Shown here: positions 9,116 through 18,061 of the stretch, in pieces
How positions within the stretch are numbered: the first letter of the stretch is position 1
Layout: each line of letters begins with the position of its first letter
Source of the DNA: Bryobacterales bacterium
GTDB taxonomy: Bacteria > Acidobacteriota > Terriglobia > Bryobacterales > Bryobacteraceae
Reading direction: 5' to 3'
Length of the DNA: 59,573 bases
Assembly: GCA_026129915.1 (NCBI GenBank)
Contig: JAHCHD010000009.1
Location: 1-59,573, forward strand
Notes under the pieces: generated by a model
Told to the model about the DNA's origin: nothing
The model's input: the letters and a program-made list of their open reading frames with translations, nothing else
Databases searched by the model: none
Made by a program: the position numbers and the translations under genes

Positions 9116-10009
9116 TCACGTGGGGTTAGGCACCGCGGGTACCGGCGGCGGCAACGGCGGAGGCGGACCGGCAGCGGGACGATGCACGGAATTCTGCGTC
9201 TGTTCCGCACTCCCATTTCCGTGCAGAAGTGAGAGCAATGCCGCAACCAGTTGGTCGGGCTGATTAGCCTGAAGGATGTTGCGCCCAAACACAAGGCCCT
9301 GCGCACCTTTCTGCAGGAGCGATGCCGTGCGTGCCAGCAGCAGGTCAGCGTTCATCGTGGCGCCGCCTCTCACCAGCACGGGTTTGCCGGAGGCGGCTTC
9401 CACCACGCGGCCGAACTCGGCAACATCCTCGGAAGCATCGGCTTTAATCAGATCGGCGCCCATTTCCACAGCCTGCCGTGTGAGCATGGCAATCGCCTGC
9501 GCATTCAGCGACGATTCCATAGTCCTTCCATTGGGCGCTTGCAGCATCACCAGCGGCTCAACCATTAGCGGCATCCCATACCGGTCGCACTGGGTACGCA
9601 AGTGCGCAATGTGCCGCAAACATGCTTCGTGCAGTTCTTCATGGCCCGGCACGGAAAGCAGGTTCACCACCACCGCCGCTGCGTCCAGGGCCACCGCCTG
9701 TTCTGCGGCCTGTTCCATCAGCACAGAGAACAACACGTTCGCGGCTGGCCGCGTATACACGTTGGTGGTATCGGCGCGAAGCACCAGTGCCGGTTTCCGC
9801 GGGCCAGGAATGCTCTGCAGAATGCGCGCTTGCCCAGGAGCAAGTTGCATGGCGTCCGGAGCCGTCTTCACAATTTGGCCCACCGCGTGCGCGATATCCT
9901 CCATCCCCGTCACAAAGGAGGTTTCGTGGAAGATGCCGTGATCCAAGGCAATCACCAAACAGCGGCCATCCTGGGCGAAGAGCCTGTGCATGCGAGGGGA
10001 TGCGGACAT
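9116..10009 (-). CDS. Class I (DhnA/LsrF-type) aldolase
   Basis: A 297-residue TIM-barrel aldolase. The start ATG at 10009 (MSASPRMHRLFAQDGRCLV) is preferred over an in-frame TTG at 10057 because an AAGGAGA lies upstream, although its spacing is rather long. Landmarks are VIALDHGIF near the N-terminus, VEPLVM in the middle, ADLIKADASED with the likely Schiff-base lysine, VLVRGGA and GLVFGRNILQ, as in the DhnA/LsrF/ADH-synthase group of class I aldolases. The C-terminal 40 residues are proline-rich and low in complexity, which is unusual. It is followed after 10 bases by a PfkB-like gene, suggesting that kinase and aldolase act in one sugar pathway, substrate unknown. Confidence 0.82.
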   Translation of the reverse strand: MSASPRMHRLFAQDGRCLVIALDHGIFHETSFVTGMEDIAHAVGQIVKTAPDAMQLAPGQARILQSIPGPRKPALVLRADTTNVYTRPAANVLFSVLMEQAAEQAVALDAAAVVVNLLSVPGHEELHEACLRHIAHLRTQCDRYGMPLMVEPLVMLQAPNGRTMESSLNAQAIAMLTRQAVEMGADLIKADASEDVAEFGRVVEAASGKPVLVRGGATMNADLLLARTASLLQKGAQGLVFGRNILQANQPDQLVAALLSLLHGNGSAEQTQNSVHRPAAGPPPPLPPPVPAVPNPT

Positions 10010-10102
10010 AGGCGCGTCGGTCTCCTTTGGGCTGCGCGTTTCAATAGCCACTGGCAAGAATGTCAGCGTGGTATCACCTGACAGGGTAACAGGAGCACGC
10101 CG

Positions 10103-10984
10103 CTAACGGGCGGGCGGGTACACCGTGCGAATGGCGGTAAGGATCGTGCGCGTGGCCGCCGACTTGTTCAAAGTGTAGAAATGTATGCCGTGCGCGCCTT
10201 TCGCAAGAAGGTCAAGGCACTGCGCGGTGGCATGCGCCACTCCCAGCGAGAGCACCGCCTCCGGACGGTCCCGCAGTCGATGCAACTCACTAAGCAGTGG
10301 CTCCGGAATGCTCGCTCCGCACATCCGCGTAAAGCGCTCCACTTGATCCACATTGGTGATGGGCATCAGCCCTGGCACTATGGGCACGCCGATGCCCGCC
10401 TCGCGAACACGCCGGACGAAACGGTAGTACTTCTCGTTGTCGAAGAAAAGCTGTGTCACCAGGAATTCCGCACCGGCCTCCACTTTGTGGCGCAGGTTGG
10501 CGATGTCGGCGTCAAGCGAAATGGCCTCCGTGTGGCCCTCCGGATAACAGGCCGCCCCGATGCAAAATCCCCAGTGTTCGCGCAGAAAGCCGGCCAGTTC
10601 ATTGGCATGGCGGAAACCGCCCTCCACCGCTTCAAATTCCGTTTCGCCCTTTGGCGGATCACCTCGAAGCGCCAGGACGTTCTCGATTCCGCTCTCGGCG
10701 AGCCGGTCCACCACGGCACGAATCTGGTCGCGGTTAGAGCCTACACAGGTGAGGTGCGCCATCGTTTCGATGCCATACTCCCGCTGGATACGCCGCACCA
10801 GATCGATAGTCAAGTCACGAGTGCTGCCCCCGGCGCCATAGGTCACAGATACGTAGGTAGGCTTCAGGTCGCGCAGCGACTCAATGGCATCGAGCAGAAG
10901 CGCGCTGCCTTCCTCCGTCTTCGGCGGGAAAAACTCAAACGAGAATGAAGGGCGGCCAGTGGCCAGCAGTTCACGAATACGCAT
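10103..10984 (-). CDS. metF: 5,10-methylenetetrahydrofolate reductase
   Basis: A 293-residue protein of the usual MetF length. MetF is the FAD enzyme that reduces methylene-THF to 5-methyl-THF for methionine synthesis in the cytoplasm. The sequence shows the N-terminal FSFEFFPPKTEEG signature, VTYGAGGSTRD near residue 48, HLTCVGSNRDQI, LALRGDPPKGE and QLFFDNEKYY, all expected family motifs lining the flavin and folate sites. It lies between the aldolase gene downstream and the CPBP protease upstream, with 67 bases on the upstream side. No SAM, SAH or B12 riboswitch was recognised before it. Confidence 0.95.
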   Translation of the reverse strand: MRIRELLATGRPSFSFEFFPPKTEEGSALLLDAIESLRDLKPTYVSVTYGAGGSTRDLTIDLVRRIQREYGIETMAHLTCVGSNRDQIRAVVDRLAESGIENVLALRGDPPKGETEFEAVEGGFRHANELAGFLREHWGFCIGAACYPEGHTEAISLDADIANLRHKVEAGAEFLVTQLFFDNEKYYRFVRRVREAGIGVPIVPGLMPITNVDQVERFTRMCGASIPEPLLSELHRLRDRPEAVLSLGVAHATAQCLDLLAKGAHGIHFYTLNKSAATRTILTAIRTVYPPAR

Positions 10985-11050
10985 AGTTCAATATTCTTCG
11001 GAGACCCAAATGACTTCACACTGCCTGTGCGTGATGCTTCGCGCGGCGAG

Positions 11051-11782
11051 CTACGGCCAATACTCCCATCGCCCCATGCCAATCACATACGCAGCTAGCA
11101 ACCCGTTCGTCACCGCGTGGGCCAAAACCAAGTCGCCAAGCGATCGCGTCCGAATCATCCAGGCGTTGTAGGCGATACCCGCGGCCAGTCCTACATCCCA
11201 AAAGGCTCCGTGCTCCAGCGCAAACAGAACTGCCGTAAGCCAAAAGGCATCCCGTTGCCACGAACCCAGCGGCACCTGTTGAAAGTCAGGGCGAATCAGA
11301 ACTCGCATCAGGAATCCGCGCCAGAACAACTCTTCCACCACCGGTACCAGCAACACGGAAACAGCGATGCGCAAGACAAGGAACCAGGGGCCACTGTGGG
11401 CGCTCACTCCCGCGCCCGGATCATACTCGCCAAGCAGCGAATTTGAGAATAGCCAGTGGCTGCGGTATCCGGGGAACAGCACATCCGGCCCCACCCATAT
11501 CAAAAACACAGCAATGCCTACCGCCATCGACGCCATTGGCTGCATTACCTTCCACGAAACCAGTCTGCGGGCACATAGCAGCAACACTGGCACAATCAGC
11601 AGCAGGCGAAGAACGTGATTCCATGCCGGGCTTAGCGGCAACACGCTGGCCGAGCTCAGAATCACCATGTAGAGTGCGAACGGCAGCACCCAGGGAAGCC
11701 ATGGGTGCCATTCACAAAGGGCAAACCCAGGGCGCTCCGGGCGCCCTGGTGGAGAGGGTGCGAGTTCAGGACTGGATGGCAT
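11051..11782 (-). CDS. CPBP-family intramembrane glutamic endopeptidase
   Basis: A 243-residue, highly hydrophobic protein with about six to seven membrane segments. The CPBP/Abi (CAAX protease-like) active-site motif EELFWRGFLMR starts at Glu150-Glu151, with FALEHG (His191) and LAHAVTN (His222) supplying the conserved histidines. The layout resembles the CAAX-protease-related proteins found beside exosortase systems, and the large TPR lipoprotein just upstream has a similar association. This is a family resemblance only, because no exosortase is visible here. The 57-base gap to the upstream TPR gene and the common direction suggest co-transcription. Confidence 0.8.
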   Translation of the reverse strand: MPSSPELAPSPPGRPERPGFALCEWHPWLPWVLPFALYMVILSSASVLPLSPAWNHVLRLLLIVPVLLLCARRLVSWKVMQPMASMAVGIAVFLIWVGPDVLFPGYRSHWLFSNSLLGEYDPGAGVSAHSGPWFLVLRIAVSVLLVPVVEELFWRGFLMRVLIRPDFQQVPLGSWQRDAFWLTAVLFALEHGAFWDVGLAAGIAYNAWMIRTRSLGDLVLAHAVTNGLLAAYVIGMGRWEYWP

Positions 11783-11839
11783 CCGGGATAATCGCGGCTA
11801 GCAGGAATAGGCGAACCGTCAGGCGCGGTGTCTTTGCCA

Positions 11840-14230
11840 CTAGAGTTTGGAAAGCACCTTGCGAATCTCTTCCTGCTCCTTGTCCGACGGCTTGTTGCGC
11901 AACGCCTCGCTGAGTTCCCGCTTCGCCATATCCACGTCGCCACGCTGCGCCAATGCTACTCCCAGATGGTAGCGGAACGTGGGATTGCCAGGCTCCTGCT
12001 TCACGAGGTTGCGGAAAATCACCAGGGCATTGTCGTTCAGGTTCTTTTTCACATAAATCCAGCCGAGCGTGTCGTCGATCTGCGCGTTGCGCGGCTCTTT
12101 GCGCTTGGCGGTCTCCGCGTACCGCAAGGCAAGATCCAGGTCTCCGCCAGTTTCGGCGTGCATGTAAGCGAGATTATTCAGCGCCACGATATTCTCAGGA
12201 TCCAGGCGGATCGCCCGTTCATACGCGTCGGTGGCTTCCCTCGTGCGTCCCATCTCCGAGAGCACCAACGCCGTTTGCATCAGGGGCACCAGATTGTTGG
12301 GCTCCAATTCACTCGAACGCTGGAGGTAGGTAACTGCTGACTGCAGATCGCCAAGCCGGCGGTAGACTTCCCCCATCCTCAAGTTCAAATCCGCCGAATT
12401 CGGCACCGTCTTCGCCAATTCCTGGTAGTTGGCCAGTGCGCCCTGCAAATCGCCCTTGCGCACCAGCAGGTTGCCGATCGCATTGCGCAGCAGTACGGGA
12501 TTGGTGGCGTTTGACAGTTGCTCGTTCAGAAACTGAATGGCATAATCCAGCCGTCCGCCGCGAGCATACACTTCCGCCAGACCGGACATTCCGCGGAAAT
12601 CCTTCGGATTGATTTCGAGCGCCTTGCGGAAGCTCTGCTCGGCCTTTGCCGTCTGCTGGCGCGCCAGATACACACGGCCAAGCTCGAAGTGGAATTCCAG
12701 CACCTGGGGATATAGGCCAATGGCCCGCACCAGCAATTCCTCCGCTTTGCCCAACTCGCCGACGCCCGCCTGGGAGAGCGCTTTCACGAGAATTGCGTCC
12801 GGACTGGGCTGAGCAGCCGTCAATTGCAGCACACGGTCGGCGCTGGCGATCGAGTTGGCAAACTGCCGTTGCAGCAAGTACAGTTTGGCCAGCGCCAGAT
12901 GAGCAGGTGCATAGTTCGACCGTCGCTGGACCGCCTGCTGGAACTCGTTCATGGCTTTCTGAATATCGCCGCTCGCCAGATAGGCCCTCCCCAGGTCGAA
13001 GCGCATCACCACGTTGTTCGGCTGCGTCGCAACAGCCTTCGTCAAGTCTTCAATCGCGGTTTTCGCAAAGCCCGGTTCGCGCTCGTCCAGCAGAATCTGC
13101 CCCTTCAGCGCGAGTGCTACCGCATTGTCCCCGCTCGCTTCCAGCGTGGAATCCACCAGTTCCTTGGCGCCGTCCCGGTTTCCCTGCTTCAGCAGCGCTT
13201 CGGCAATGTAGTTGTTGTATTCACTCTTTTTCGCAGGGTCTTTCTCCAGTCCCTCGCGCGCGTACCTGATGGCCGCGTCCCATTCAGAGAATTGGAACAG
13301 GTGCCGGATCACAGCTTCCCGGCCGTCCTTGTAGACTTCTCCCTCGTTCGCCACCTTGTTCAACAGGGCTTCGCGCTCGGTCAACTTGTTGAAAATCTTG
13401 TACTGCTGGGCAAGCTTCACAACGTTTGCCACATTTCCAGGCAACGCCTCATTCCGCGCCTCCAGGATCCGAGTGGCGTCGTCCACCCGCTGCGAAAGCA
13501 TATACAGCAGGAACAACGCGTCGTAGGCTGGGCCGTACTTTGGATCCGCCGCAATCACCTCTTTGCCAATCCGCTCCGCTACGTCGCGCTGTCCCTGACG
13601 CATACGAATGCCCATAATCGCCAGTTTCAAGCCGTTGTCTTCGCCCTTCTTGGCGATTGCCTTTTCAAACAGTGCAATCGACTCATCCAGCCTGCCTTCC
13701 GTCAGGGCCAGAAAGCCATCCAGGCGGGTGCCGTCGAAACTGTCCGCCTCCAACTCATAGAAAGCGTCGCGCAACGTCGCCACTTCCTTCGTCAGGTATT
13801 CCCGGTCCTGCCCACTGGGGTTAGCCGTGAAATACCACACGTAGACGTCAGCCAATTCGGCCATCACTGCCTTGCGGCTTTCGTTGCTTAGGCGGGTATC
13901 TTCCATCGCCCGCCGGAACGAGTTCACTGACTGGATAATGTCCTGCGCGCGAATCTGCGCCCCAAAGCCTTGCCGCTTGTGAACCATGCCCAACCGGTAG
14001 TAGGCTTCGCCATACTTCAGGTCCTTCTTCAGGGCATTGCGGTACATAATGGAGGCTTCTTTGTATTTCGCCTGCTCAAAATACTGGTTGCCGCGCTCAA
14101 GGAAGCGTACCTTTGCTGCTTCCGGATCCAGATTGCAACCGCCAAGCAGCGCGAACAAACCGAATAAGACGCTGGAAAGCAGCGCAATCTGCTGACGGGA
14201 TTGTAGAAACTGTGGGGCCGAAACTTGCAT
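11840..14230 (-). CDS. Large TPR-repeat lipoprotein (PrsT-like)
   Basis: The start at 14230 is preferred because GAGGGAG precedes it. This gives 796 residues. The N-terminus has a hydrophobic segment ending in the lipobox LLGGC, so the protein should be a lipoprotein. The rest is almost entirely tetratricopeptide repeats: an array of 34-residue helices from GNQYFEQAKYKEASIMYRNA through many units such as AYERAIRLDPENIVALNNLA up to the C-terminal MAKRELSEALRNKPSD. The first repeats resemble PrsT, the TPR lipoprotein of exosortase/PEP-CTERM gene clusters. The CPBP protease follows directly, which fits that idea, but no sortase is seen. Role: a periplasmic scaffold, inferred. Confidence 0.85.
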   Translation of the reverse strand: MQVSAPQFLQSRQQIALLSSVLFGLFALLGGCNLDPEAAKVRFLERGNQYFEQAKYKEASIMYRNALKKDLKYGEAYYRLGMVHKRQGFGAQIRAQDIIQSVNSFRRAMEDTRLSNESRKAVMAELADVYVWYFTANPSGQDREYLTKEVATLRDAFYELEADSFDGTRLDGFLALTEGRLDESIALFEKAIAKKGEDNGLKLAIMGIRMRQGQRDVAERIGKEVIAADPKYGPAYDALFLLYMLSQRVDDATRILEARNEALPGNVANVVKLAQQYKIFNKLTEREALLNKVANEGEVYKDGREAVIRHLFQFSEWDAAIRYAREGLEKDPAKKSEYNNYIAEALLKQGNRDGAKELVDSTLEASGDNAVALALKGQILLDEREPGFAKTAIEDLTKAVATQPNNVVMRFDLGRAYLASGDIQKAMNEFQQAVQRRSNYAPAHLALAKLYLLQRQFANSIASADRVLQLTAAQPSPDAILVKALSQAGVGELGKAEELLVRAIGLYPQVLEFHFELGRVYLARQQTAKAEQSFRKALEINPKDFRGMSGLAEVYARGGRLDYAIQFLNEQLSNATNPVLLRNAIGNLLVRKGDLQGALANYQELAKTVPNSADLNLRMGEVYRRLGDLQSAVTYLQRSSELEPNNLVPLMQTALVLSEMGRTREATDAYERAIRLDPENIVALNNLAYMHAETGGDLDLALRYAETAKRKEPRNAQIDDTLGWIYVKKNLNDNALVIFRNLVKQEPGNPTFRYHLGVALAQRGDVDMAKRELSEALRNKPSDKEQEEIRKVLSKL

Positions 14231-14328
14231 GGACATCTCCCTCATCATAACGATTATCCCTTTGATTGGCCGATTCTGTTACTAGGACTCGTTCAGGCGG
14301 GCGTGAGTTTTTAGTACTTCTGGTTCCA

Positions 14329-15690
14329 TCAAGGCTGCAAATAGGCCAACAATTGCCCCGTTTCCGCCAGGAGTTCCAAGTCTCTGAGGCTCGCGACGGC
14401 TCGGCTCCGATAGAATTCCGCCCACTTCCGGGCTTCATCCACGCGCGCAACCTCGATGTCAGCCAGGGAGGCGCGCCCTTCCGCCGACCGCGACAGCATT
14501 ACACTCACACGCTCGCGGGCGGCGTCGAGTTCCAGAGACGCCACGTCGTGATAGGCCCAGGCGTCGTCACGATCCTGAAGCCGCTTCCCGGTGTCCAGCG
14601 CCAGTTTGCGCTCAAGCTGCTCCCGCTGGATGCGCAACCGCTCCTGTTCCACATCCGCTTCCTCAGCAGCGGCACGCGGCGCCTTCCCAGTAAACAATGG
14701 CAGTTCAAAGCTGGCGCCAATCTGGCCATTGTGACGCTCGAATCGGTTATAAAACGAGTCATAGTTGTTAAATCGCGAAAACATCGAGTACTGGCTAACC
14801 AGCCGGATCACCGGCCAATGCGTGGACTTTGCCGCCCGCAGGCGGAACTGGCTGGCGGCCATCTGACGGTCGAGATTGGCTAGCGCCGGATGGTTCTGAA
14901 CGGCAGCCTGCCGGGCACCCGGCACGCTGGAAGGCAGCAGAACGGGAGGGCGCGGCTCCCCGGCTGGCGTCACACGCGCCCCGGCATCCAGCCCCAGCAG
15001 GAACGCCAGCAACGCCTCGGCCTGGTGGAGAGCAGACTCCGTCTCGCGTAGCCGCTGCTTCGCACGCGCGAGGTCCGCCGCCGCTACTTTTACATCTAGG
15101 GCCAGCGCCCGGCCAGCCTCCGCTTCCGCACGCCGTATGCCCGCCATTCGTTCGAGCGATTCCGCTTCCCTCATCAGTTGCTCGCGAGCTTGCCCAAGGG
15201 CTTCCGCATCCAGGTGGACCCGCGCCACGTCGATGGCCACGGTGCGCCGCTTCTCTTCTTCGCCCAAAACCGCCGCCTTGGCCCGTTCTTTCGACTCCAT
15301 TAGGCGCAGGCGCTGCGGCCGGTCGTAGAGCGTCATCGACGCCTGCGCATTCACAAGACTCGGCCCCGAGCCGCCCACATTCATGGGAAAGCCGGTCGTG
15401 TAGGCAAGGCCGCTTCCCACCGAAACTTTCAGCGAAAACGGATCGGCCACCGTCTGCGTCCGCGCTTGGGCTGCCTGTCCATCCAGGCGCGCCAGCAGGA
15501 CGTCCGGGTTCTGGAGCAAGGCTAGCGCGACGGTCTCCTTTAGGGTCATCACGCGCACCGCCGGTTCCGCACCCACCGAGGGCTGCTGTCCGCATACGTT
15601 GGGCGGGCCCGCCAGCGCGACAAGCAGCAAACTGCACAGCACGCCTAACGCAGAGCCGCCACCTGGTAACCATTGAACGTGAGTGAGCAC
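14329..15690 (-). CDS. TolC-family outer membrane efflux protein
   Basis: A 453-residue protein starting at GTG 15690, chosen because a strong CGGAGG lies seven bases upstream. A signal peptide (about residues 12-35) precedes a typical TolC/OEP pattern: MTLKETVALALLQNPDVLLAR, then long Ala/Arg/Glu-rich coiled helices, a second copy of the repeat after about residue 230 (RQAAVQNHPALANLDRQ) and a second helical hairpin at the C-terminus. It would form the outer-membrane duct of an export system. A MacB-type permease lies 55 bases upstream in the same direction, but no ATPase or membrane fusion protein is adjacent. Confidence 0.87.
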   Translation of the reverse strand: MLTHVQWLPGGGSALGVLCSLLLVALAGPPNVCGQQPSVGAEPAVRVMTLKETVALALLQNPDVLLARLDGQAAQARTQTVADPFSLKVSVGSGLAYTTGFPMNVGGSGPSLVNAQASMTLYDRPQRLRLMESKERAKAAVLGEEEKRRTVAIDVARVHLDAEALGQAREQLMREAESLERMAGIRRAEAEAGRALALDVKVAAADLARAKQRLRETESALHQAEALLAFLLGLDAGARVTPAGEPRPPVLLPSSVPGARQAAVQNHPALANLDRQMAASQFRLRAAKSTHWPVIRLVSQYSMFSRFNNYDSFYNRFERHNGQIGASFELPLFTGKAPRAAAEEADVEQERLRIQREQLERKLALDTGKRLQDRDDAWAYHDVASLELDAARERVSVMLSRSAEGRASLADIEVARVDEARKWAEFYRSRAVASLRDLELLAETGQLLAYLQP

Positions 15691-15745
15691 GGGTATCCTC
15701 CGGGAGGTCTGTGAATCTCAACTTTGGTGGCTCTTCCAGCCCCCG

Positions 15746-16951
15746 TTATTCATAGCGCAGTGCCTCCGTAGGGTTCAAGCTGGAGGCGCGACTGGCTGGC
15801 AGGTATCCGAATATCAGTCCCACGCCGCAACTGGTCAGGAACGCCACCACTACGGAGATGGGGGAAATAGGGATCTGCACCTGCTCCAGGAAGTACCCGG
15901 CGGTCAGCGGCACCGCCACTCCGATGGCAATCCCCACAAGCCCCCCCACCAGGCTGAGGATCATCGCCTCCAGCAGGAACTGCTGCCGTACGGCCTCGCG
16001 CGATGCCCCCACCGCCATCCGCAGGCCAATTTCACGGGTGCGCTCTGTCACCGTCACCAGCATGATGTTCATAATCCCGATGCCGGAGATAATCAGTGCA
16101 ATTGCCGAAATCAGAATTAGTACGATGGTCAGCACCAGGGCGATGCTGCGCGCCGCTTCCAGAATGGCAGTCAGGTTCTCCACGGCATAGGCCGCGCCCG
16201 GCCGGTGCCGGCTCTCCAGCACCGTTCGCACAATCTGGGTCACCGCTGGCACTTCTTCAGGCGACGACACCTGCACGTACAGAGGGTCAATCCGTTCCAC
16301 CGGAGCAAAGTAACGCAGCACGGTGATGGGAATCAGCGCAGTTTCGCTTCCCAATTCGGAAAGCCCAAAGGTCTCCGTGCGCTCGCGAAACACACCGATC
16401 ACCGTGAACTGAAGCCGGGCGATGCGCATCGTTTCGCCGATTGCGGCGGAAGGCGAACCATATAGCCGCGACGCCAGGCGCTGCGTGAGCATCACTACCT
16501 TGGCCCTCGACGACACCTCGGTTTCATCCATGAACCGGCCTGACAGTACGATCAGATTCCGCACCGCCGGATACGCGTCGTCTGACCCGATCACTCGCAG
16601 ATCCTCCTCACGGCCGCCAATCAGGATGCTGTCATAGGTGGTCATGATGCCGGTGGCTGCCACAATCTGGCCACCGAGGGCATCGCGTACCGCCTCCACG
16701 TCCGCCCACTTCACAAAATCGGCTTGCACTTCCGGCGCCGCCCGGCTACCCGCTTCGTAGTAGGCGTACACGAGGTTTGAGCCGATCCCGCGAATCTGGT
16801 CGAGAATGTAGTCGCGTCCGGTTAGCGAGACCGTCACCACCAGAATCACCGCCGCGTTGCCAATCACCATGCCAAGCGACGTCAGCAAACTGCGCACTTT
16901 GTTGGCGCGCAACGCCTGAAAGCTCGACCGTACTAGTTCCAGCTTGTCCAT
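15746..16951 (-). CDS. MacB-type ABC transporter permease (FtsX family)
   Basis: A 401-residue permease with the MacB architecture: a membrane helix near residues 20-45 (LLTSLGMVIGNAAVILVVTV), a periplasmic MacB_PCD domain of about 220 residues, then three membrane helices with the FtsX signature (ISGIGIMNIMLVTVTERTRE, GLRMAVGA). Family members work with a separate or fused ATPase to drive export or to mediate transenvelope mechanotransmission. Here no nucleotide-binding domain is fused and none is adjacent, so the ATPase must come from elsewhere. The downstream TolC gene gives a plausible outer-membrane partner. Confidence 0.9.
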   Translation of the reverse strand: MDKLELVRSSFQALRANKVRSLLTSLGMVIGNAAVILVVTVSLTGRDYILDQIRGIGSNLVYAYYEAGSRAAPEVQADFVKWADVEAVRDALGGQIVAATGIMTTYDSILIGGREEDLRVIGSDDAYPAVRNLIVLSGRFMDETEVSSRAKVVMLTQRLASRLYGSPSAAIGETMRIARLQFTVIGVFRERTETFGLSELGSETALIPITVLRYFAPVERIDPLYVQVSSPEEVPAVTQIVRTVLESRHRPGAAYAVENLTAILEAARSIALVLTIVLILISAIALIISGIGIMNIMLVTVTERTREIGLRMAVGASREAVRQQFLLEAMILSLVGGLVGIAIGVAVPLTAGYFLEQVQIPISPISVVVAFLTSCGVGLIFGYLPASRASSLNPTEALRYE

Positions 16952-16981
16952 ACAGGGCGCGGAGACCGGGAAACCGGCGCT

Positions 16982-17902
16982 CTAGCGAGTGCGCTGATCC
17001 TTCTCCAGTTTCTCCAGTTTGGCCAAGAGTTGCGCGGTGTCATAAGGCGACGGGTCATCAGACGTTCGCGAAGCCCTCCGGTATTCCTCAATCAGCCGCC
17101 TCGCCTTGGCGGGGTCTCTTCCAGAACGAACCAGCAAGCTAGCCTCGTCGAAAAGCAGACGCGCCGCACTCGGCTGCAATGCCTTCGCCTCCGCGAACGC
17201 CGCATCGGCCTTCAACAGCACTCCGCGCCGGGAGTAGAACCTGGCTAGGTCAATGCGGCGCCCAATACTGCGGGGCGCGGCGTCGATTGCCCGCTTCAGC
17301 CACTGCTCGGCGGCGGCGTAGTCCTTTTCCTTTTCCGCAATCTGCGACCGCATTCCTGCGTACTCGGCGGCATCCTGGTTCTTTACGGTTTCGGTGAGTT
17401 CCCGCGCCTTATCAAGGCCACCACCCAGAAAGCCGGGCGCGGCAAGGTAGAACGAGAATAGGTCGCTAACGGCCTCCAGATTCTTGGGGTCAAGCGCCAC
17501 GGCCTTCTGGAACTCGTCCCTGGCCTTGCGCGCTAAGCCCAATGCGCTGAATGGATTGGCCCGTTCCGCCTGCATGCCCAGGGCGCGTCCCAGCCAGTCG
17601 CGGCATTCGGAGGTGTCGTTGCCCGCATCCAGCGAACTGCGCAGCGAACTGGCTGCACTGTCAAAGTCTCCCACTAGAAACTGTGCCTTACCCAACAGCA
17701 ACAAAGCCTCCGCGTCAGGCTTTGGCTGGGCCATCAGCAAGCGGATCGCTTCCTGGAAGTTCGCCTTGCCGAACGCAATGCGTGCGTCATCGACGGGCGC
17801 AGCGAAACCGCAGCCCGTCACGAACCACAGCGCCAAAAGCCCGGCAAGCAAGGAAGCCCTGACATCGCGGATAATCAAGAGGTAACCGCCATCGCTTAAC
17901 AT
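16982..17902 (-). CDS. TPR-repeat lipoprotein
   Basis: A 306-residue protein with an N-terminal hydrophobic segment ending in a probable lipobox FVTGC. The mature protein carries TPR-like helical repeats: KANFQEAIRLLMAQPKPDAE, AQFLVGDFDSAASSLRSSLD, KARDEFQKAVALDPKNLEAV and YAAAEQWLKRAIDAAPRS. It probably acts as a periplasmic protein-protein scaffold. It heads the minus-strand run with the MacB-type permease (31 bases) and TolC, so it may serve the same envelope system. It is divergent from another TPR protein at 18062. Confidence 0.75.
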   Translation of the reverse strand: MLSDGGYLLIIRDVRASLLAGLLALWFVTGCGFAAPVDDARIAFGKANFQEAIRLLMAQPKPDAEALLLLGKAQFLVGDFDSAASSLRSSLDAGNDTSECRDWLGRALGMQAERANPFSALGLARKARDEFQKAVALDPKNLEAVSDLFSFYLAAPGFLGGGLDKARELTETVKNQDAAEYAGMRSQIAEKEKDYAAAEQWLKRAIDAAPRSIGRRIDLARFYSRRGVLLKADAAFAEAKALQPSAARLLFDEASLLVRSGRDPAKARRLIEEYRRASRTSDDPSPYDTAQLLAKLEKLEKDQRTR

Positions 17903-18061
17903 TCGCCCTATCTGGTTGGATGATACTGTACTAGGCGGTCGTTACACGGCAACGCAACGGTTGCCCCATCCCAGGCGTCGCATACTTAGGCGCCACCACC
18001 GCTTATCACCTGTAGTACGATGCAGGTAGCAGGAAGGGAATCAGAGTTGGAGGTCTGGAAC

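Noticed and set aside
9106..9306. N-terminal extension of the PfkB-like gene to 9306
   Set aside because: It would lie inside the aldolase coding region and lacks a ribosome-binding site; the ATG at 9105 has GAGGAGG before it.
12824..13891. Plus-strand frame of 355 codons inside the TPR lipoprotein
   Set aside because: Antisense shadow of a clearly coding minus-strand repeat gene in high-GC DNA.
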